DNA of 64,000 bases, from NCBI GenBank assembly GCA_016711105.1, contig JADJTO010000003.1:1-64000 (forward strand). Direction: 5' to 3'. The notes below the pieces were generated by a model. It saw only the letters and a program-made list of their open reading frames with translations, was not told the DNA's origin and ran no database searches. Below, one piece after another: positions 35,733-45,284 of this stretch. Position numbers and translations under genes: made by a program. Numbering within the stretch: the first letter of the stretch is position 1; each line of letters opens with the position of its first letter. The stretch is from Micropruina sp. (GTDB lineage: Bacteria; Actinomycetota; Actinomycetes; Propionibacteriales; Propionibacteriaceae).

Positions 35733-36536
35733 TCAGCCGAGCAGTTCCAGGATCGCGCGGCCGACGCCGTCCTCGTCGTGGTGGCCGATCACCGGGTAGC
35801 GGCCGTCCAACATCGTCGGGTGCGCATTCGCGACCACGAACGGCATCCCGGCCCACTCCAGCATGGTGATGTCGTTGGGCATGTCGCCGAAGGCAGCAAC
35901 CTCGCTCGCCGCAATGCCCAACTCGGCGCACAGGTGCGCCAGCGCGGAGGCCTTGGTGATCCCGGGGGCGCTGATCTCGACCAGCCCCTGAAACACCGAG
36001 CTGAGTGAATGGGTGACCTCCAGCAGCTCTCCCACCAGGGGTTTCGCGATCCCGGCCAGAGCGTCGGAATCCAGCTCGGTGTGAAAGCCGAGCAACTTCA
36101 GCGGTGGGGCGTGGGCGCCGACCAGCTCCTCGATGGTGGCGGTCACCGTCCACGGGCTTCCCTCTTCGCCTGAGGGCGTGGCGTGTTCGCGCCCGAAGAC
36201 CGGCCCCATCTCGACCCCGAAGGTGAGCCCCGGGATCGCCTGGCGCAACAGTCGCACCACGTCCAAGGCCAACGCGGCCTCGATCGGATGGGTGCGCACG
36301 TAGCTGTTGGTGGACAGGTCGAACACCCCGGCACCGTTACTCACGATCACCAGCGGCAGGAAGTCCAACTCAGCCAACTCGCCCAACCAGCGGCTCGGAC
36401 GTCCGGTGGCCACCACGAAGGGAACGTCGCACTCGGCGGCCCTGGCCACCGCTGCGGCATTGACCGCCGAGATGCCGCCGGTGGCGTTCAGAAACGTCCC
36501 GTCCAGATCGGTGACGATCAGTCGCGGACGGGTCAC
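35733..36536 (-). CDS. HAD-superfamily Cof-type phosphatase
   Basis: 267 residues from GTG 36536. HAD motif I is IVTDLDGTFLN (nucleophile Asp10, acid Asp12), motif II is VVATGRPS, motif III Lys lies in GITKASALAHL and motif IV is AAFGDMPNDITML. A C2B cap lies in between, as in Cof/YbiV-type sugar-phosphate phosphatases. Its start overlaps the stop of the upstream membrane-protein gene (TGTGA), suggesting co-translation. Substrate unknown. Confidence 0.92.
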   Translation of the reverse strand: MTRPRLIVTDLDGTFLNATGGISAVNAAAVARAAECDVPFVVATGRPSRWLGELAELDFLPLVIVSNGAGVFDLSTNSYVRTHPIEAALALDVVRLLRQAIPGLTFGVEMGPVFGREHATPSGEEGSPWTVTATIEELVGAHAPPLKLLGFHTELDSDALAGIAKPLVGELLEVTHSLSSVFQGLVEISAPGITKASALAHLCAELGIAASEVAAFGDMPNDITMLEWAGMPFVVANAHPTMLDGRYPVIGHHDEDGVGRAILELLG

Positions 36537-37464
36537 AGCTTGGAGTTAGGAGTCGGGGAACCGACGCCGCCGGAGGGTGAGCTCCCCGGCGAGGGGGAGG
36601 CCGAAGCCGGCGAGGGCGACCCGGAGTTCGGCGAGGGCGAGCCGGACGACGGGGACGGAGACCCGCCGCTCGGCGAGGCCGAGTTGGGCGACGGCGAGGC
36701 TGAGGGGGGAGGCGACCCGTCCGTGGGTGGCGGGGAACCGCTGGGCGGTGGGGAGAGCCGGTCGGGGGCACCGGGGGTGGCGGGCTCTGCGGGGGTGCCT
36801 GCTGGAAGATCAGGATGGCGATCAGCACCGCCAAGGCGGCCAGCAACACCATCAGCAGCCACGAGGCCAACAGCGAAACCCAGCCCGACCGATCGAAGCG
36901 ACCTGGCCAGGGCAAGGGCCAGAGCCGGGAGATCCCGGGGCGGACCCGATCGATCCAGTGCAGCCGGTAATCGGGCCCGGCCGGCGTCCCCTGGAACGGC
37001 AACCGGGACAGGTCGATCTCGCTCAGGATCCGCTCGCCCTCGGCGACCGCAGGGCTACTGCCGTCGTAGGCCAACGCCACCCAGGGTGCCAGCTCGTCCT
37101 GTTCGGGATCGACCGGATCGTCGTCCTCGTGTCGGAACTTGTGGCCCAGTCGTCCGTCGTTCTGCCCATGCCCACCACGCGCCACCACCGTGTCGATGTG
37201 CAGAGCATTCACGACCCCGGCCAAACGATCCCGGGCAGCGGCGTCCTGAGCGGCACCCTCGGAGAGGATCAGCAGCATCACCGGCGTGTTCAGCGCGTCA
37301 TGGCCGGCGTACACGACACCGGACGGGGAAGCGCTGAGCCGGGCGTCCAGCCAGAAATCGCCGACCTTGGGAGGGTCTTCACCCAACAGCGGTGAGAGCG
37401 GCACCCCAGCCTGCCACGGGGCTTGCTGGGGATCACCCGGGGTCGGGTGGGGCGGTGTCGACAT
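36533..37464 (-). CDS. Single-pass membrane protein with Pro/Ser-rich tail (frameshifted)
   Basis: ATG 37464. The N-terminal domain (VGDFWLDARLSASPSGVVYAGHDALNTPVMLLILSEGAAQDAAARDRLAGVV) is reminiscent of a degenerate protein-kinase N-lobe; that is tentative. One membrane helix follows (WVSLLASWLLMVLLAALAVLIAILIF), then a Pro/Ser-rich tail. In the given bases the tail runs into Arg-rich sequence. One added G in the GGGGG run at 36791-36795 shifts it to PAEPATPGAPDRLSPPPSGSPPP...SPSPNSGSPSP ending at 36533, which couples it to the HAD gene. Divergent from moxR. Confidence 0.65.
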
Positions 37465-37657
37465 CTGTTCCTATCGTCGCGGCTGCGGTGATCCAGGCCC
37501 CATTGTGCCTGACGGTTGCGCGCCCAGGCTGCCGCGACCCCGTCCGCACAGGCTGTTCACAGCCGCTGATCCGGGAATGAGACAGAGGGGCCCGGTATCG
37601 TGTCGTGCAGACCTTGGCGGGGGCCACCCCTCGGAATCGACTCTCAGGAGATTTTGC

Positions 37658-38719
37658 GTGACCAATCTCATTCAGTCCGGCACCGCGGGCGCTACGCAGC
37701 AGGCTGCCGAACTGCTCGGCGAAGCCATCGCGCAGGTTCAGCGGGTCATCGTGGGCCAGGAACACATGGTCGAGCAACTGATGGTGTCGCTGCTGGCCAA
37801 AGGGCACTGTCTGCTCGAAGGCGTCCCCGGCGTGGCGAAAACCCTCGCCGTGCGCAGCTTCGCCACCGTGGTCGGTGGTGACTTCTCGCGCATCCAGTTC
37901 ACTCCCGACCTGGTGCCGTCCGACATCGTGGGCACCCGGATCTACTCCTCCCGGCAGGAGAAGTTCGACATCGCGCTCGGCCCGGTGTTCGTCAACTTCG
38001 TGCTCGCCGACGAAATCAACCGGGCGCCGGCCAAGGTGCAGTCGGCCATGCTGGAACTGATGGCCGAGAAGCAGGTCTCGATCGGTGGCACGACGTACCC
38101 CGCGCCCAAGCCGTTCATCGTGATCGCCACCCAGAACCCGATCGAATCCGAGGGCGTCTACCCGCTGCCGGAAGCTCAGCGCGACCGCTTCCTGCTCAAG
38201 GTCGACGTGCCCTACCCGCGGGGCAACGAGGAGTTCGAGATCCTCCGCCGGATGAGCGTCAAGCCGCCGGAGCCGAACAACGTGCTCAATCCCGAGCTGG
38301 TCCGGCAGTTGCAGGATCAAGCCTCGAACGTCTTCGTCCACAACCTGGTCGCCGAATACATCGTGCGCCTCGTCCTGGCCACCCGGACGCCGACCGAGTT
38401 CGGCATGCCGGACCTCGCCTCGGTGATCCAGATCGGCTGCTCCCCACGGGCCACCCTGGGCCTGGTTGCGGCCTCACGGGCCCTGGCGCTGATCCACGGA
38501 CGCGACTACGTGCTGCCGACCGACGTGCAGGCCGTGGCCAAGGACGTGATGTCGCACCGCTTGGTGCTCGGCTTCGATGCGGTCGCCGACAACATCTCCA
38601 CCGCCCAAGTGGTGGAGCGGGTGGTCGCCATGGTGCCGCCGCCGACCCCGGTCTGGAACCAGCAGCAGCGCGATCAGTCCCACACTCAGCACCGCTTCAA
38701 CCCTGAGCTTCGCGGCTGA
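37658..38719 (+). CDS. MoxR-family AAA+ ATPase
   Basis: 353 residues; GTG 37658 follows CAGGAG at 7-nt spacing. AAA+ landmarks: Walker A GVPGVAKT, Walker B VLADEINRAP, sensor 1 FIVIATQNPIESEGVYPLPEAQRDRF and the C-terminal lid FGMPDLASVIQIGCSPRATLGL. MoxR ATPases act as chaperones for the VWA proteins encoded next to them. First gene of the four-gene operon to 41702; the DUF58 gene starts at the very next base after the stop. Confidence 0.95.
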   Translation: MTNLIQSGTAGATQQAAELLGEAIAQVQRVIVGQEHMVEQLMVSLLAKGHCLLEGVPGVAKTLAVRSFATVVGGDFSRIQFTPDLVPSDIVGTRIYSSRQEKFDIALGPVFVNFVLADEINRAPAKVQSAMLELMAEKQVSIGGTTYPAPKPFIVIATQNPIESEGVYPLPEAQRDRFLLKVDVPYPRGNEEFEILRRMSVKPPEPNNVLNPELVRQLQDQASNVFVHNLVAEYIVRLVLATRTPTEFGMPDLASVIQIGCSPRATLGLVAASRALALIHGRDYVLPTDVQAVAKDVMSHRLVLGFDAVADNISTAQVVERVVAMVPPPTPVWNQQQRDQSHTQHRFNPELRG

Positions 38720-39784
38720 GTGCCGTCCGGGACCGTGAGCCAACAGATCGCCTTTCAACCACCCGCCGATGACATCGGCGCGGTGGGCTCGGTGTTGGCC
38801 GAGCCGACGGCGGCGACCATTCCCCTGAACAAACTCGCCCCGGAAGCGGCGCTGCGGCGGCTCGAACTGACCATCGTCCGGCGGCTGGAGGGGTTCCTGC
38901 ACGGCGACCATCAGGGCCTGCTGCCTGGTCCCGGGTCGGACGCCAATGACGCCCGGCTCTACGTTCCCGGTCAGGACGACGTCCGCAAGATCGACTGGGC
39001 GGTCACTGCACGCACCCAACAGCCACACGTCCGCGACACGATCGCCGATCGGGAGCTGGAGGTGTGGGCCCTGATGGACGTCACCCCCTCGATGAACTGG
39101 GGAACGGCGGGCGTCACCAAACGCGACCTCGGCATCGCCGCTGTTGCCACGATCGGCTTCCTCAGCCAGCGGATGGGGGACCGGTTCGGGGGGATGGTGA
39201 TGCGGCCCGATTCGATTCGGCGGCTGCCCGCCCGCTCGGGTCGCAACGCCCTCTACAGCTTGCTGCGCAGCATGCTCAGCGAGCCGATCGTGCATGACCA
39301 GACTCCTGGTCCTTTCACGCTGGACGCCGGGATCGACAAACTCGGCCGTACTCAGCGACGCCGTGGCATGCGGTTGATCGTCTCCGACTTCCTCACCGCC
39401 GGTGACTCCGAGCTCGACCCGAACGTGGAGCCGCCGTGGGAGCGTCCGTTGCGGCGACTCTCGGTGCGCAACCAGGTGTTGGCGGTCGAGGTAGTCGACA
39501 AGCGCGAAGTCGAGTTCCCCGATGTGGGCGATCTGCTGATCCGCGACCCCGAAACCGACTTCCAGCGCTACGTGAACACCAGTGATGCCGGGGCACGGGA
39601 ACGGATGGACGCGGCCAGCGCCGCCCAGCGCGATCGGATCCGGATCGCCTTGCGCCGAGCCGGGGTGGCGCACATCCAGTTGCGTACCGACAGAGACTGG
39701 GTGCAAGACATCGCACGCTTCGTGCTCGCCTACCGCAAGGTGGCCGGCATGTTGCACCAACCGCCGCAGGGGGTGAGCAAGTGA
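38720..39784 (+). CDS. DUF58 domain protein
   Basis: 354 residues; GTG 38720 directly follows the MoxR stop. The DUF58 core reads YVPGQDDVRKIDWAVTART (family G-x-D-x-R-x-I-D-W), followed by a VWA-like fold beginning LEVWALMDVTPSMNWG, the MIDAS-like D-x-(T)-x-S, and RRRGMRLIVSDFLTAG. It forms the standard moxR-DUF58-VWA order of Bat-type loci. Its stop overlaps the next start (GTGA). Confidence 0.93.
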   Translation: MPSGTVSQQIAFQPPADDIGAVGSVLAEPTAATIPLNKLAPEAALRRLELTIVRRLEGFLHGDHQGLLPGPGSDANDARLYVPGQDDVRKIDWAVTARTQQPHVRDTIADRELEVWALMDVTPSMNWGTAGVTKRDLGIAAVATIGFLSQRMGDRFGGMVMRPDSIRRLPARSGRNALYSLLRSMLSEPIVHDQTPGPFTLDAGIDKLGRTQRRRGMRLIVSDFLTAGDSELDPNVEPPWERPLRRLSVRNQVLAVEVVDKREVEFPDVGDLLIRDPETDFQRYVNTSDAGARERMDAASAAQRDRIRIALRRAGVAHIQLRTDRDWVQDIARFVLAYRKVAGMLHQPPQGVSK

Positions 39785-40740
39785 ATCTGGACGCGAGTTT
39801 CCTCAATCCCGAACGGCTCGTGCTGCTCGTGCTCGTGCCCCTCCTGGTGGTGCTTTACCTGTTCCTGATCCGCCGGAAGAACCGCTCCGGGATGCGGTTC
39901 ACCAACACCGGGGTGCTCGGCGCCGTCGTCCCGGTGCAATCGCAGTGGAGGCGTCACCTCGCGGTGGCGCTCTCCATCGTCAGCCTGATCACGCTCAGCA
40001 TCGCCTGGGCGCGTCCGAACGGGATCGACCAAGTGGCGCGGGAACGGGCCACGGTCGTGCTGGTGCTCGACATCTCGCGCTCCATGGAGGCCACCGACGT
40101 CAAGCCCAACCGGTTAGACGCGGCGAAGCAGGCGGCCAAGGACTTCGTCGCCGACCTACCGACCACCTTCAACGTCGCGCTGGTGTCGCTGTCAGGAAAC
40201 CCGGCCTCCCGGATGCCGCCGACGTTGGACCGGGGCCAGGTCGGCCGGGCGATCGACGCGCTCAAGCTGCAGGACTCGACCGCGATCGGTGACTCGATTG
40301 TGGTCGCGCTGTCCTCTCTGACCACCGCACCGAAAGCCGACGACGGGTCGATTCCGCCCGGCGCGATCGTGCTGCTCTCCGATGGCCAGAACACGGCCGG
40401 ACGAGCGCCGCTGCAGGCTGCCGGTGAGGCGTCCAGGGCCAAGATTCCCGTTTACACCATCGCGTACGGCACCGAGAACGGCTACGTCGACCTCGACGGA
40501 AAGCGGGAACGGGTGCCGCCGGATCCGGCGTTGCTGCGCCAGATCGCGACGACTACCAACGGCGAGGCCTACACCGCGGAAAACCTCGGCCAACTGGGCA
40601 ACGTCTACAAGAACATCAAAAGCCAGGTCGGCTTTGAGGAAGTGAAGAAGGAGACCACGGCTTTGTGGGCCGGTTACGGACTCGCCTTCGCGGTCGTCGC
40701 AGCGCTGGCCGCTGTCTCTCTGGGAGCGAGGTGGCCGTGA
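39781..40740 (+). CDS. VWA-domain membrane protein, BatA-like
   Basis: 319 residues. Two N-terminal membrane helices (LVLLVLVPLLVVLYLFLI; LAVALSIVSLITLSIAWA), a periplasm-side or cytosolic VWA domain with intact MIDAS (VLDISRSM, then the Thr/Asp positions in STAIGDS and LLSDGQNT), and a C-terminal helix (YGLAFAVVAALAAVSLGARWP). This is the BatA/BatB architecture. It overlaps both neighbours by a few bases. Confidence 0.93.
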   Translation: MNLDASFLNPERLVLLVLVPLLVVLYLFLIRRKNRSGMRFTNTGVLGAVVPVQSQWRRHLAVALSIVSLITLSIAWARPNGIDQVARERATVVLVLDISRSMEATDVKPNRLDAAKQAAKDFVADLPTTFNVALVSLSGNPASRMPPTLDRGQVGRAIDALKLQDSTAIGDSIVVALSSLTTAPKADDGSIPPGAIVLLSDGQNTAGRAPLQAAGEASRAKIPVYTIAYGTENGYVDLDGKRERVPPDPALLRQIATTTNGEAYTAENLGQLGNVYKNIKSQVGFEEVKKETTALWAGYGLAFAVVAALAAVSLGARWP

Positions 40741-41702
40741 TGCTACCCCTGATTCTGTTTCTGCGACCCGAGCGTTTGGGCTGGCTGGCGATCATTCCGG
40801 CGCTGCTCGTTCTCTACGGGTTCCTGCTGTATCGCAAGCGTTCGCGGACGCGCGATCGAGGAATCAGCAACCTGGATCGGGTGCTGCCCAAGCAGCAGGC
40901 CTGGAAGCGGCACGTGGCGGTCGGCGCCGCCGTGCTGAGCCTGGGTGCGCTGAACGTCGCCTACGCGATGCCCAAGGATCAGGTGGACGTGCCTCGGGAT
41001 CGAGCCACCATCGTGCTCACCCTCGACGTGTCGCGGTCGATGATGGCCGCCGATGTATCCCCCGACCGGATCACGGCGGCGAAGGCGGCGGCGAAGGACT
41101 TCCTCGGCATGGTGCCGGCGGGATTCAACGTCTCCCTGGTGGCGTTCGCCGGTTCGGCCTCGGTGGTGGTCGCGCCGACTACGGATCGCGGCCTGGTCTC
41201 CCGGTCGATCGACAACTTGGCGTTAGCGCCGTCCACCGCGATCGGTGAGGGCATCTACTCGGCGCTGGATGCGATCGCCCTGGCTCCGCCTGACCCGGAC
41301 AAGCCGGACGATCCGGCACCGGGGGCGATCGTGCTGCTCAGCGACGGCTTCACCAACATCGGACGCAAGTCGTCGGTGGCCGCGGCGGATTCGAAGGAAG
41401 CCGGAATTCCGATCTACACCATCGCCTACGGCACTGCCGGGGGATTCGTGATCGATCAGGGCCGCCGGCAACCGGTACCGGTGAATCATCAGGAACTGGC
41501 CGAGGCCGCCCGCATTTCCGGCGGCAAGAAGTTCTCCGCCGGCTCCAGTGCCGAGCTCAATGACGTCTACAAGAACATCGCTCGCACCATCGGCTACATG
41601 AAGGTCGACCAGGAAGTCACCGAGATCTACGCCGGGTATGCGCTGCTGTTCGCTGTGATGGCGTCGCTGGCAGTGATCTCTTTAGGCGCTCGCTGGCCGT
41701 GA
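40740..41702 (+). CDS. VWA-domain membrane protein, BatB-like paralogue
   Basis: 320 residues; ATG 40740 overlaps the previous TGA. Same layout as its upstream neighbour: helices WLAIIPALLVLYGFLLY and HVAVGAAVLSLGALNVAYA, MIDAS VLTLDVSRSMMAADVSPDR, STAIGEG and LLSDGFTNIG, C-terminal helix ALLFAVMASLAVISLGARWP. It is a tandem duplicate of the 39781 gene. The final 38 bp of its helix region recur at 42756-42793. Confidence 0.93.
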   Translation: MLPLILFLRPERLGWLAIIPALLVLYGFLLYRKRSRTRDRGISNLDRVLPKQQAWKRHVAVGAAVLSLGALNVAYAMPKDQVDVPRDRATIVLTLDVSRSMMAADVSPDRITAAKAAAKDFLGMVPAGFNVSLVAFAGSASVVVAPTTDRGLVSRSIDNLALAPSTAIGEGIYSALDAIALAPPDPDKPDDPAPGAIVLLSDGFTNIGRKSSVAAADSKEAGIPIYTIAYGTAGGFVIDQGRRQPVPVNHQELAEAARISGGKKFSAGSSAELNDVYKNIARTIGYMKVDQEVTEIYAGYALLFAVMASLAVISLGARWP

Positions 41703-41805
41703 GTGTTCGGAGCGTGCGCGCTTGCCCATGGGTGCTGGTGGCCGATCCAGGCTGGAAGAGTGGGCCCGCTCCAGCAGAAGTGGCAGGCAGCGTGATCCGC
41801 ATGCC

Positions 41806-42213
41806 TTACCGGTCTTCCAGCCCGAGCGTGACGAGCAGATCGGGGATGCGATCCGTGAGAGCGGACCACATCACGCCGCTGGCGACCTTGTCATAGTGAT
41901 GTGCGACAAGGTTCCGCATCCGCTGCAGACCTCGCCAGTCAACGCCGGGATGACCGGCCGTAAAGCTTTCGGGCAGCCGCGCAGCGACGGTGGCGACATT
42001 GATCAGCACGCGTTCGGCAGCGTTGCGCAGGAGTCGACCCTCCAGACTGTCTTGCTCGTAGCTGTGGCGGCCCTTGCTCACGATGAACGCAGCATCAGCA
42101 CCGTGCTGACGCAGGTCCTCCAACCACCGGTCGACCTTGGTGTCCGCGTGCGGTTTGCCCGGGCCCCGGGATTCCGCCCACCGACCCTTGCCGACGCCTG
42201 CATCCTCATTCAT
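41806..42213 (-). CDS. hepT: HepT-like HEPN ribonuclease toxin
   Basis: 135 residues. The HEPN active site R-x4-6-H is visible as RMRNLVAHHYDK near the C-terminus, in the context of the DUF86/HepT fold (LRNAAERVLINVATVAARLP...WRGLQRMRNLVAHHY). Its start overlaps the stop of the nucleotidyltransferase gene by 4 bp. In HepT/MntA (type VII) modules the MNT protein neutralises HepT by AMPylation; that mechanism is inferred here from the pair. Confidence 0.9.
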   Translation of the reverse strand: MNEDAGVGKGRWAESRGPGKPHADTKVDRWLEDLRQHGADAAFIVSKGRHSYEQDSLEGRLLRNAAERVLINVATVAARLPESFTAGHPGVDWRGLQRMRNLVAHHYDKVASGVMWSALTDRIPDLLVTLGLEDR

Positions 42214-42671
42214 AGGGCAACAGCTTCCCGACGGGCGCGCTCGATCACGGCGCCCGTCGAGTCGTCCGCGATCACGTTCACGTCGAAGGTGAACAGGTCA
42301 GAGAGTTCCTCTTCCAGTGCGAGCAGGTCGACAATGTCCCGGCCTGGCTCCAGCCGCACCAGTAGATCGACGTCGGAACCGGGATGGTCAGTGCCCCGTG
42401 CGACCGATCCGAAGACTCGGACGTCGCTGCCGCCGCGACGCGTGATGATTGTTAGTGCGCGCTCGCGCAGTCGCGGCAGAACCTCGGACGGGCGCAATGC
42501 GAGTGCCGAGGAGAGGGCGGCGCGCACTCTAGGGGAAGCCTCCCGTGCTCCCGCTTCGATCAGGGAGATCACTGGTTGGTGGACTCCCGACAGCTTCGCG
42601 AGTGAGCGTTGCGACAGTCCGGCGGCCTGTCGCCGCCGCCGGAGCAGCGTCCCGAAATCATTGCCGGCCAC
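42210..42671 (-). CDS. mntA: MntA-like nucleotidyltransferase antitoxin with N-terminal XRE HTH
   Basis: 153 residues. Residues 5-60 form an XRE HTH (FGTLLRRRRQAAGLSQRSLAKLSGVHQPVISLIEAG). Residues 80-150 form a minimal nucleotidyltransferase with the signature GSVARGTDHPGSDVDLLV and a third acidic residue in FDVNVIADD. The HTH fusion lets one protein be both transcription autoregulator and AMPylating antitoxin. It is the first gene of the pair with HepT. Confidence 0.9.
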   Translation of the reverse strand: MAGNDFGTLLRRRRQAAGLSQRSLAKLSGVHQPVISLIEAGAREASPRVRAALSSALALRPSEVLPRLRERALTIITRRGGSDVRVFGSVARGTDHPGSDVDLLVRLEPGRDIVDLLALEEELSDLFTFDVNVIADDSTGAVIERARREAVAL

Positions 42672-42981
42672 AACCCGATGATAGCGTCCTTGCTATCGGT
42701 TGCAGAGCCCAGAAGGCTCCAACCCTCCACGCCAAGTCCGCACGGCGCCGGACCACTGCTGTTCGCGGTGATGGCTTCGCTGGCCGTGATCTCCTGGGCA
42801 CTCGCTGGCTCATCAGCCGGTTGGGTGCTGCGAAGCTCCGCAAACCTGCGCATTGCCACTCCTGCCCCACCTTGGTAGACCCGATCACGCGCGCGCGTCG
42901 CGGGCTCAGGGCAGCTGGGCATCGCTGGACTCGCCGTGGTCGGCGACCCCGTCGGCAAGGTGAGGTTGGCGGAGGAAGAGC
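42672..42981. other. Intergenic region holding a VWA-gene 3'-end fragment
   Basis: 310 bp between the antitoxin start and the STAND ATPase. It has one notable feature, the VWA-like fragment at 42756-42793 and its flanks. No intact gene is seen. Confidence 0.6.
42756..42793 (+). repeat. Duplicate of the VWA gene 3' end (35/38 identical to 41643-41680)
   Basis: Encodes LLFAVMASLAVIS, as at the end of the BatB-like gene, with 3 third-position-type mismatches. Homology continues a further 16-17 bp with a one-base gap. Upstream bases (CGCCGG...) are also similar. It is best read as the tail of a lost third VWA gene. Confidence 0.75.
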
Positions 42982-45090
42982 GTGGCCGAACGAATGGCAG
43001 ACCGGATCGCGGCGGTTCGACGTCGTCAATTCGTGGGGAGGGCTGCGGAGCTTGCGCTCGTCGGCTCCCTGCTCACCGCCGAGGACGCCGGGGCTGTGGT
43101 CTTCCTGTACGGGCCGGGCGGCGTCGGCAAGACCACCCTGCTGCGCCAGATCGCTTCCCTCGGCTCTGAAGCAGGCCGGCTTGTGCTCCGGCTGGAGAGC
43201 CGCGATGTGCCGCCGATCCCCGCCTCCGTGCTGGCGGCTCTGGCTGCGGCGGCTGGGTGTGATCCGGCGGTCGAACCGCTGCCCTTCCTGGCCTCCTTGG
43301 ATGACCTGCTGATCCTTGTGGACACCGGAGAACTGCTCGCCCCGCTGGATCGCTGGTTGCGTGAAGACCTGCTGCCGGCGCTGGCGGCCGACACGATCGT
43401 GGTGCTGGCCGGACGCGAGCCGCCGTCCTTGGCGTGGAGGACCGATCCGGGCTGGAGCGGGCTGGTTCATCCGGTGCGGCTCTCGAACTTGTCCGACGCC
43501 GAGAGCCGTTCCCTACTCAGGCTCCGGGGTGTTCCGGATTCAGCGCAGGCCGGGGCGCTCGCGTTCACCGGCGGCCACCCGCTGGCCCTCGCGCTGGTCG
43601 CCGACGTGCTCGCTCAGGGCGCGGAGAGCTTCACTCCGGCCGCCACGCCGGGGGTGGTGACCGTCCTGTTGGCCACCCTGATCGAGACCGTGCCCAGCGC
43701 GCTGCACCGGGCCGCGTTGGAGGCCTGCGCGCAGGTTCTGACCACCACTGAATCGTTGCTGGCCGCTCTGCTGGAGGTGGAGGACGCCCGCGACGTGTTC
43801 GACTGGTTGCGCGGCCTGTCGATCATCGAGGCGGGCCCGCGGGGTCTGTATCCGCATGAGGTGGCGCGGGAGGCGCTGGCGGCCGAGTTGCGGTGGCGGC
43901 ACCCCGAACAGCACGCGTCCATTCATCGTCGCGCCGGGGCCTACTATCGCGACCACTTCTACGCCTTCGACGTATCACAACAACAGCAGGTGTTGGTCGA
44001 TTACGTCTTCCTGCATCGCTCCAACCCGATCCTCGGTCCCTTTGTGAGCAGCAGCGCCGGGTCGGGGATGGACCTGCGCAGCATGGTCGCCAGCCAGGCG
44101 CGTGACTCGGGGGAGCGCGCTGTGGCCCGGGCCATGGTGGAGCGTCACGAGGGCCCGGAGTCGGCCGCCCTGTTCGATCACTGGATGGCGCGCCAACCGG
44201 AGTCGTTGCTGCTCGTCCGGGCGGCCGACGGTGACGTGCTCGGCCTGATCGCCACCATCGATGTGGCCCGGGCGACGGCGCAGGACCGTGCGGTCGATCC
44301 GGCTGTTGAGCGGGCCTGGGTGCACCTGTCCACGCTCGAGCCGTTGGCGCCCGGTGAGGTGGCGGGCTTCTTCCGGTTCTGGATGCAGGCAGACGGTTAC
44401 CAGAGCATGGGGCCGGTGCAGATGTTCATCACGTTGCACTTCGTTCGGTATTACCTGGCGACACCGCGATTGGCGCAGTCGTTCGTGGCGTACGCCGACG
44501 TGGAGTTGTGGGGCAACATCGCCGCCTACGCCGAGGTGCCGCGAGTACCGGACGGCGACTTCACTGTCGGCGGCCGGAGCTACGGGTTGTTCACCCACGA
44601 CTGGCGGAGCATGGCGCCCTTGGCCTGGCTGGAGATCCTCGGCGATCGCGAGGTCGCCGAAGAACCGCTGGCCCAAGGCGCGTCCACGTCGGTTGCGCCG
44701 ACCCCCACCGGGATCAGCCGGAGCCTCACCGAGGACGAGTTCAGCGCCGCCGTCCGCACGGCCCTGCGCGGCCTGGGCCGCTCGGACGGCCTGCGCGGAT
44801 CACCGCTGCTCAGCGCCCCGTTGGTGACCCGGCGGCAACCCGGGACTATGGCCGAGGCTGAGGACGTGCTGAGGGCCGCGTTTCGCGAGGCCGCCGCTCG
44901 AATGGAAGCCTCACCCGGGGACCGGCGGGCCTTCCGGGCACTGCACCACACCTATCTCTTACCCGCCCAGAATCAGGCGAAGGCGGCGGAGTTGTTGGAC
45001 CTTCCCACGACCACCTACCGGCGCCACCTGACGTTAGGGGTGGAACGGATCACCCAACTGCTGCGACAGGCGGACGCCGACGCCCGCTGA
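42982..45090 (+). CDS. STAND-type ATPase with C-terminal HTH-like region
   Basis: 702 residues. An NTPase opens with FVGRAAELALVGSLL and Walker A GPGGVGKTTLLRQIA (44-58), then Walker B-like LLILVDTGELL, sensor-like VLAGREPPSL and GGHPLALALVADVL, the AAA_16/NB-ARC pattern. The middle has no repeats I recognise (a GNAT-like stretch around VRAADGDVLGLIATIDV...). The C-terminal 60 residues (FRALHHTYLLPAQNQAKAAELLDLPTTTYRRHLTLGVERI) look like a sigma-region-4-type HTH. Probably a signal-responsive regulator. Solitary, facing away from the HepT/MntA pair. Confidence 0.82.
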   Translation: MAERMADRIAAVRRRQFVGRAAELALVGSLLTAEDAGAVVFLYGPGGVGKTTLLRQIASLGSEAGRLVLRLESRDVPPIPASVLAALAAAAGCDPAVEPLPFLASLDDLLILVDTGELLAPLDRWLREDLLPALAADTIVVLAGREPPSLAWRTDPGWSGLVHPVRLSNLSDAESRSLLRLRGVPDSAQAGALAFTGGHPLALALVADVLAQGAESFTPAATPGVVTVLLATLIETVPSALHRAALEACAQVLTTTESLLAALLEVEDARDVFDWLRGLSIIEAGPRGLYPHEVAREALAAELRWRHPEQHASIHRRAGAYYRDHFYAFDVSQQQQVLVDYVFLHRSNPILGPFVSSSAGSGMDLRSMVASQARDSGERAVARAMVERHEGPESAALFDHWMARQPESLLLVRAADGDVLGLIATIDVARATAQDRAVDPAVERAWVHLSTLEPLAPGEVAGFFRFWMQADGYQSMGPVQMFITLHFVRYYLATPRLAQSFVAYADVELWGNIAAYAEVPRVPDGDFTVGGRSYGLFTHDWRSMAPLAWLEILGDREVAEEPLAQGASTSVAPTPTGISRSLTEDEFSAAVRTALRGLGRSDGLRGSPLLSAPLVTRRQPGTMAEAEDVLRAAFREAAARMEASPGDRRAFRALHHTYLLPAQNQAKAAELLDLPTTTYRRHLTLGVERITQLLRQADADAR

Positions 45091-45284
45091 GCCAGCACGC
45101 GTGCCGGGGGTACCCGGGGCGGGCAGGAGTCAGACAATCCGGGCCGAAAGTGGGCGGAAAGTGGGGGAGGAACGGTCTCGAAAGTGGTGATCGGTGGAAT
45201 CTACATTTCCTGTTGTCAGGCCAGGGAGGCGCCCCCCGCAGGACACGACAACACAACCGCCACATTCCTCGAAGGAGCACCATC

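Noticed and set aside
36183..37337. A 384-codon plus-strand frame over the HAD and membrane-protein genes
   Set aside because: It is rich in Gly/Glu repeats that are the complement of the Pro/Ser tail and contains no motif. The minus-strand genes have clear HAD and membrane signatures.
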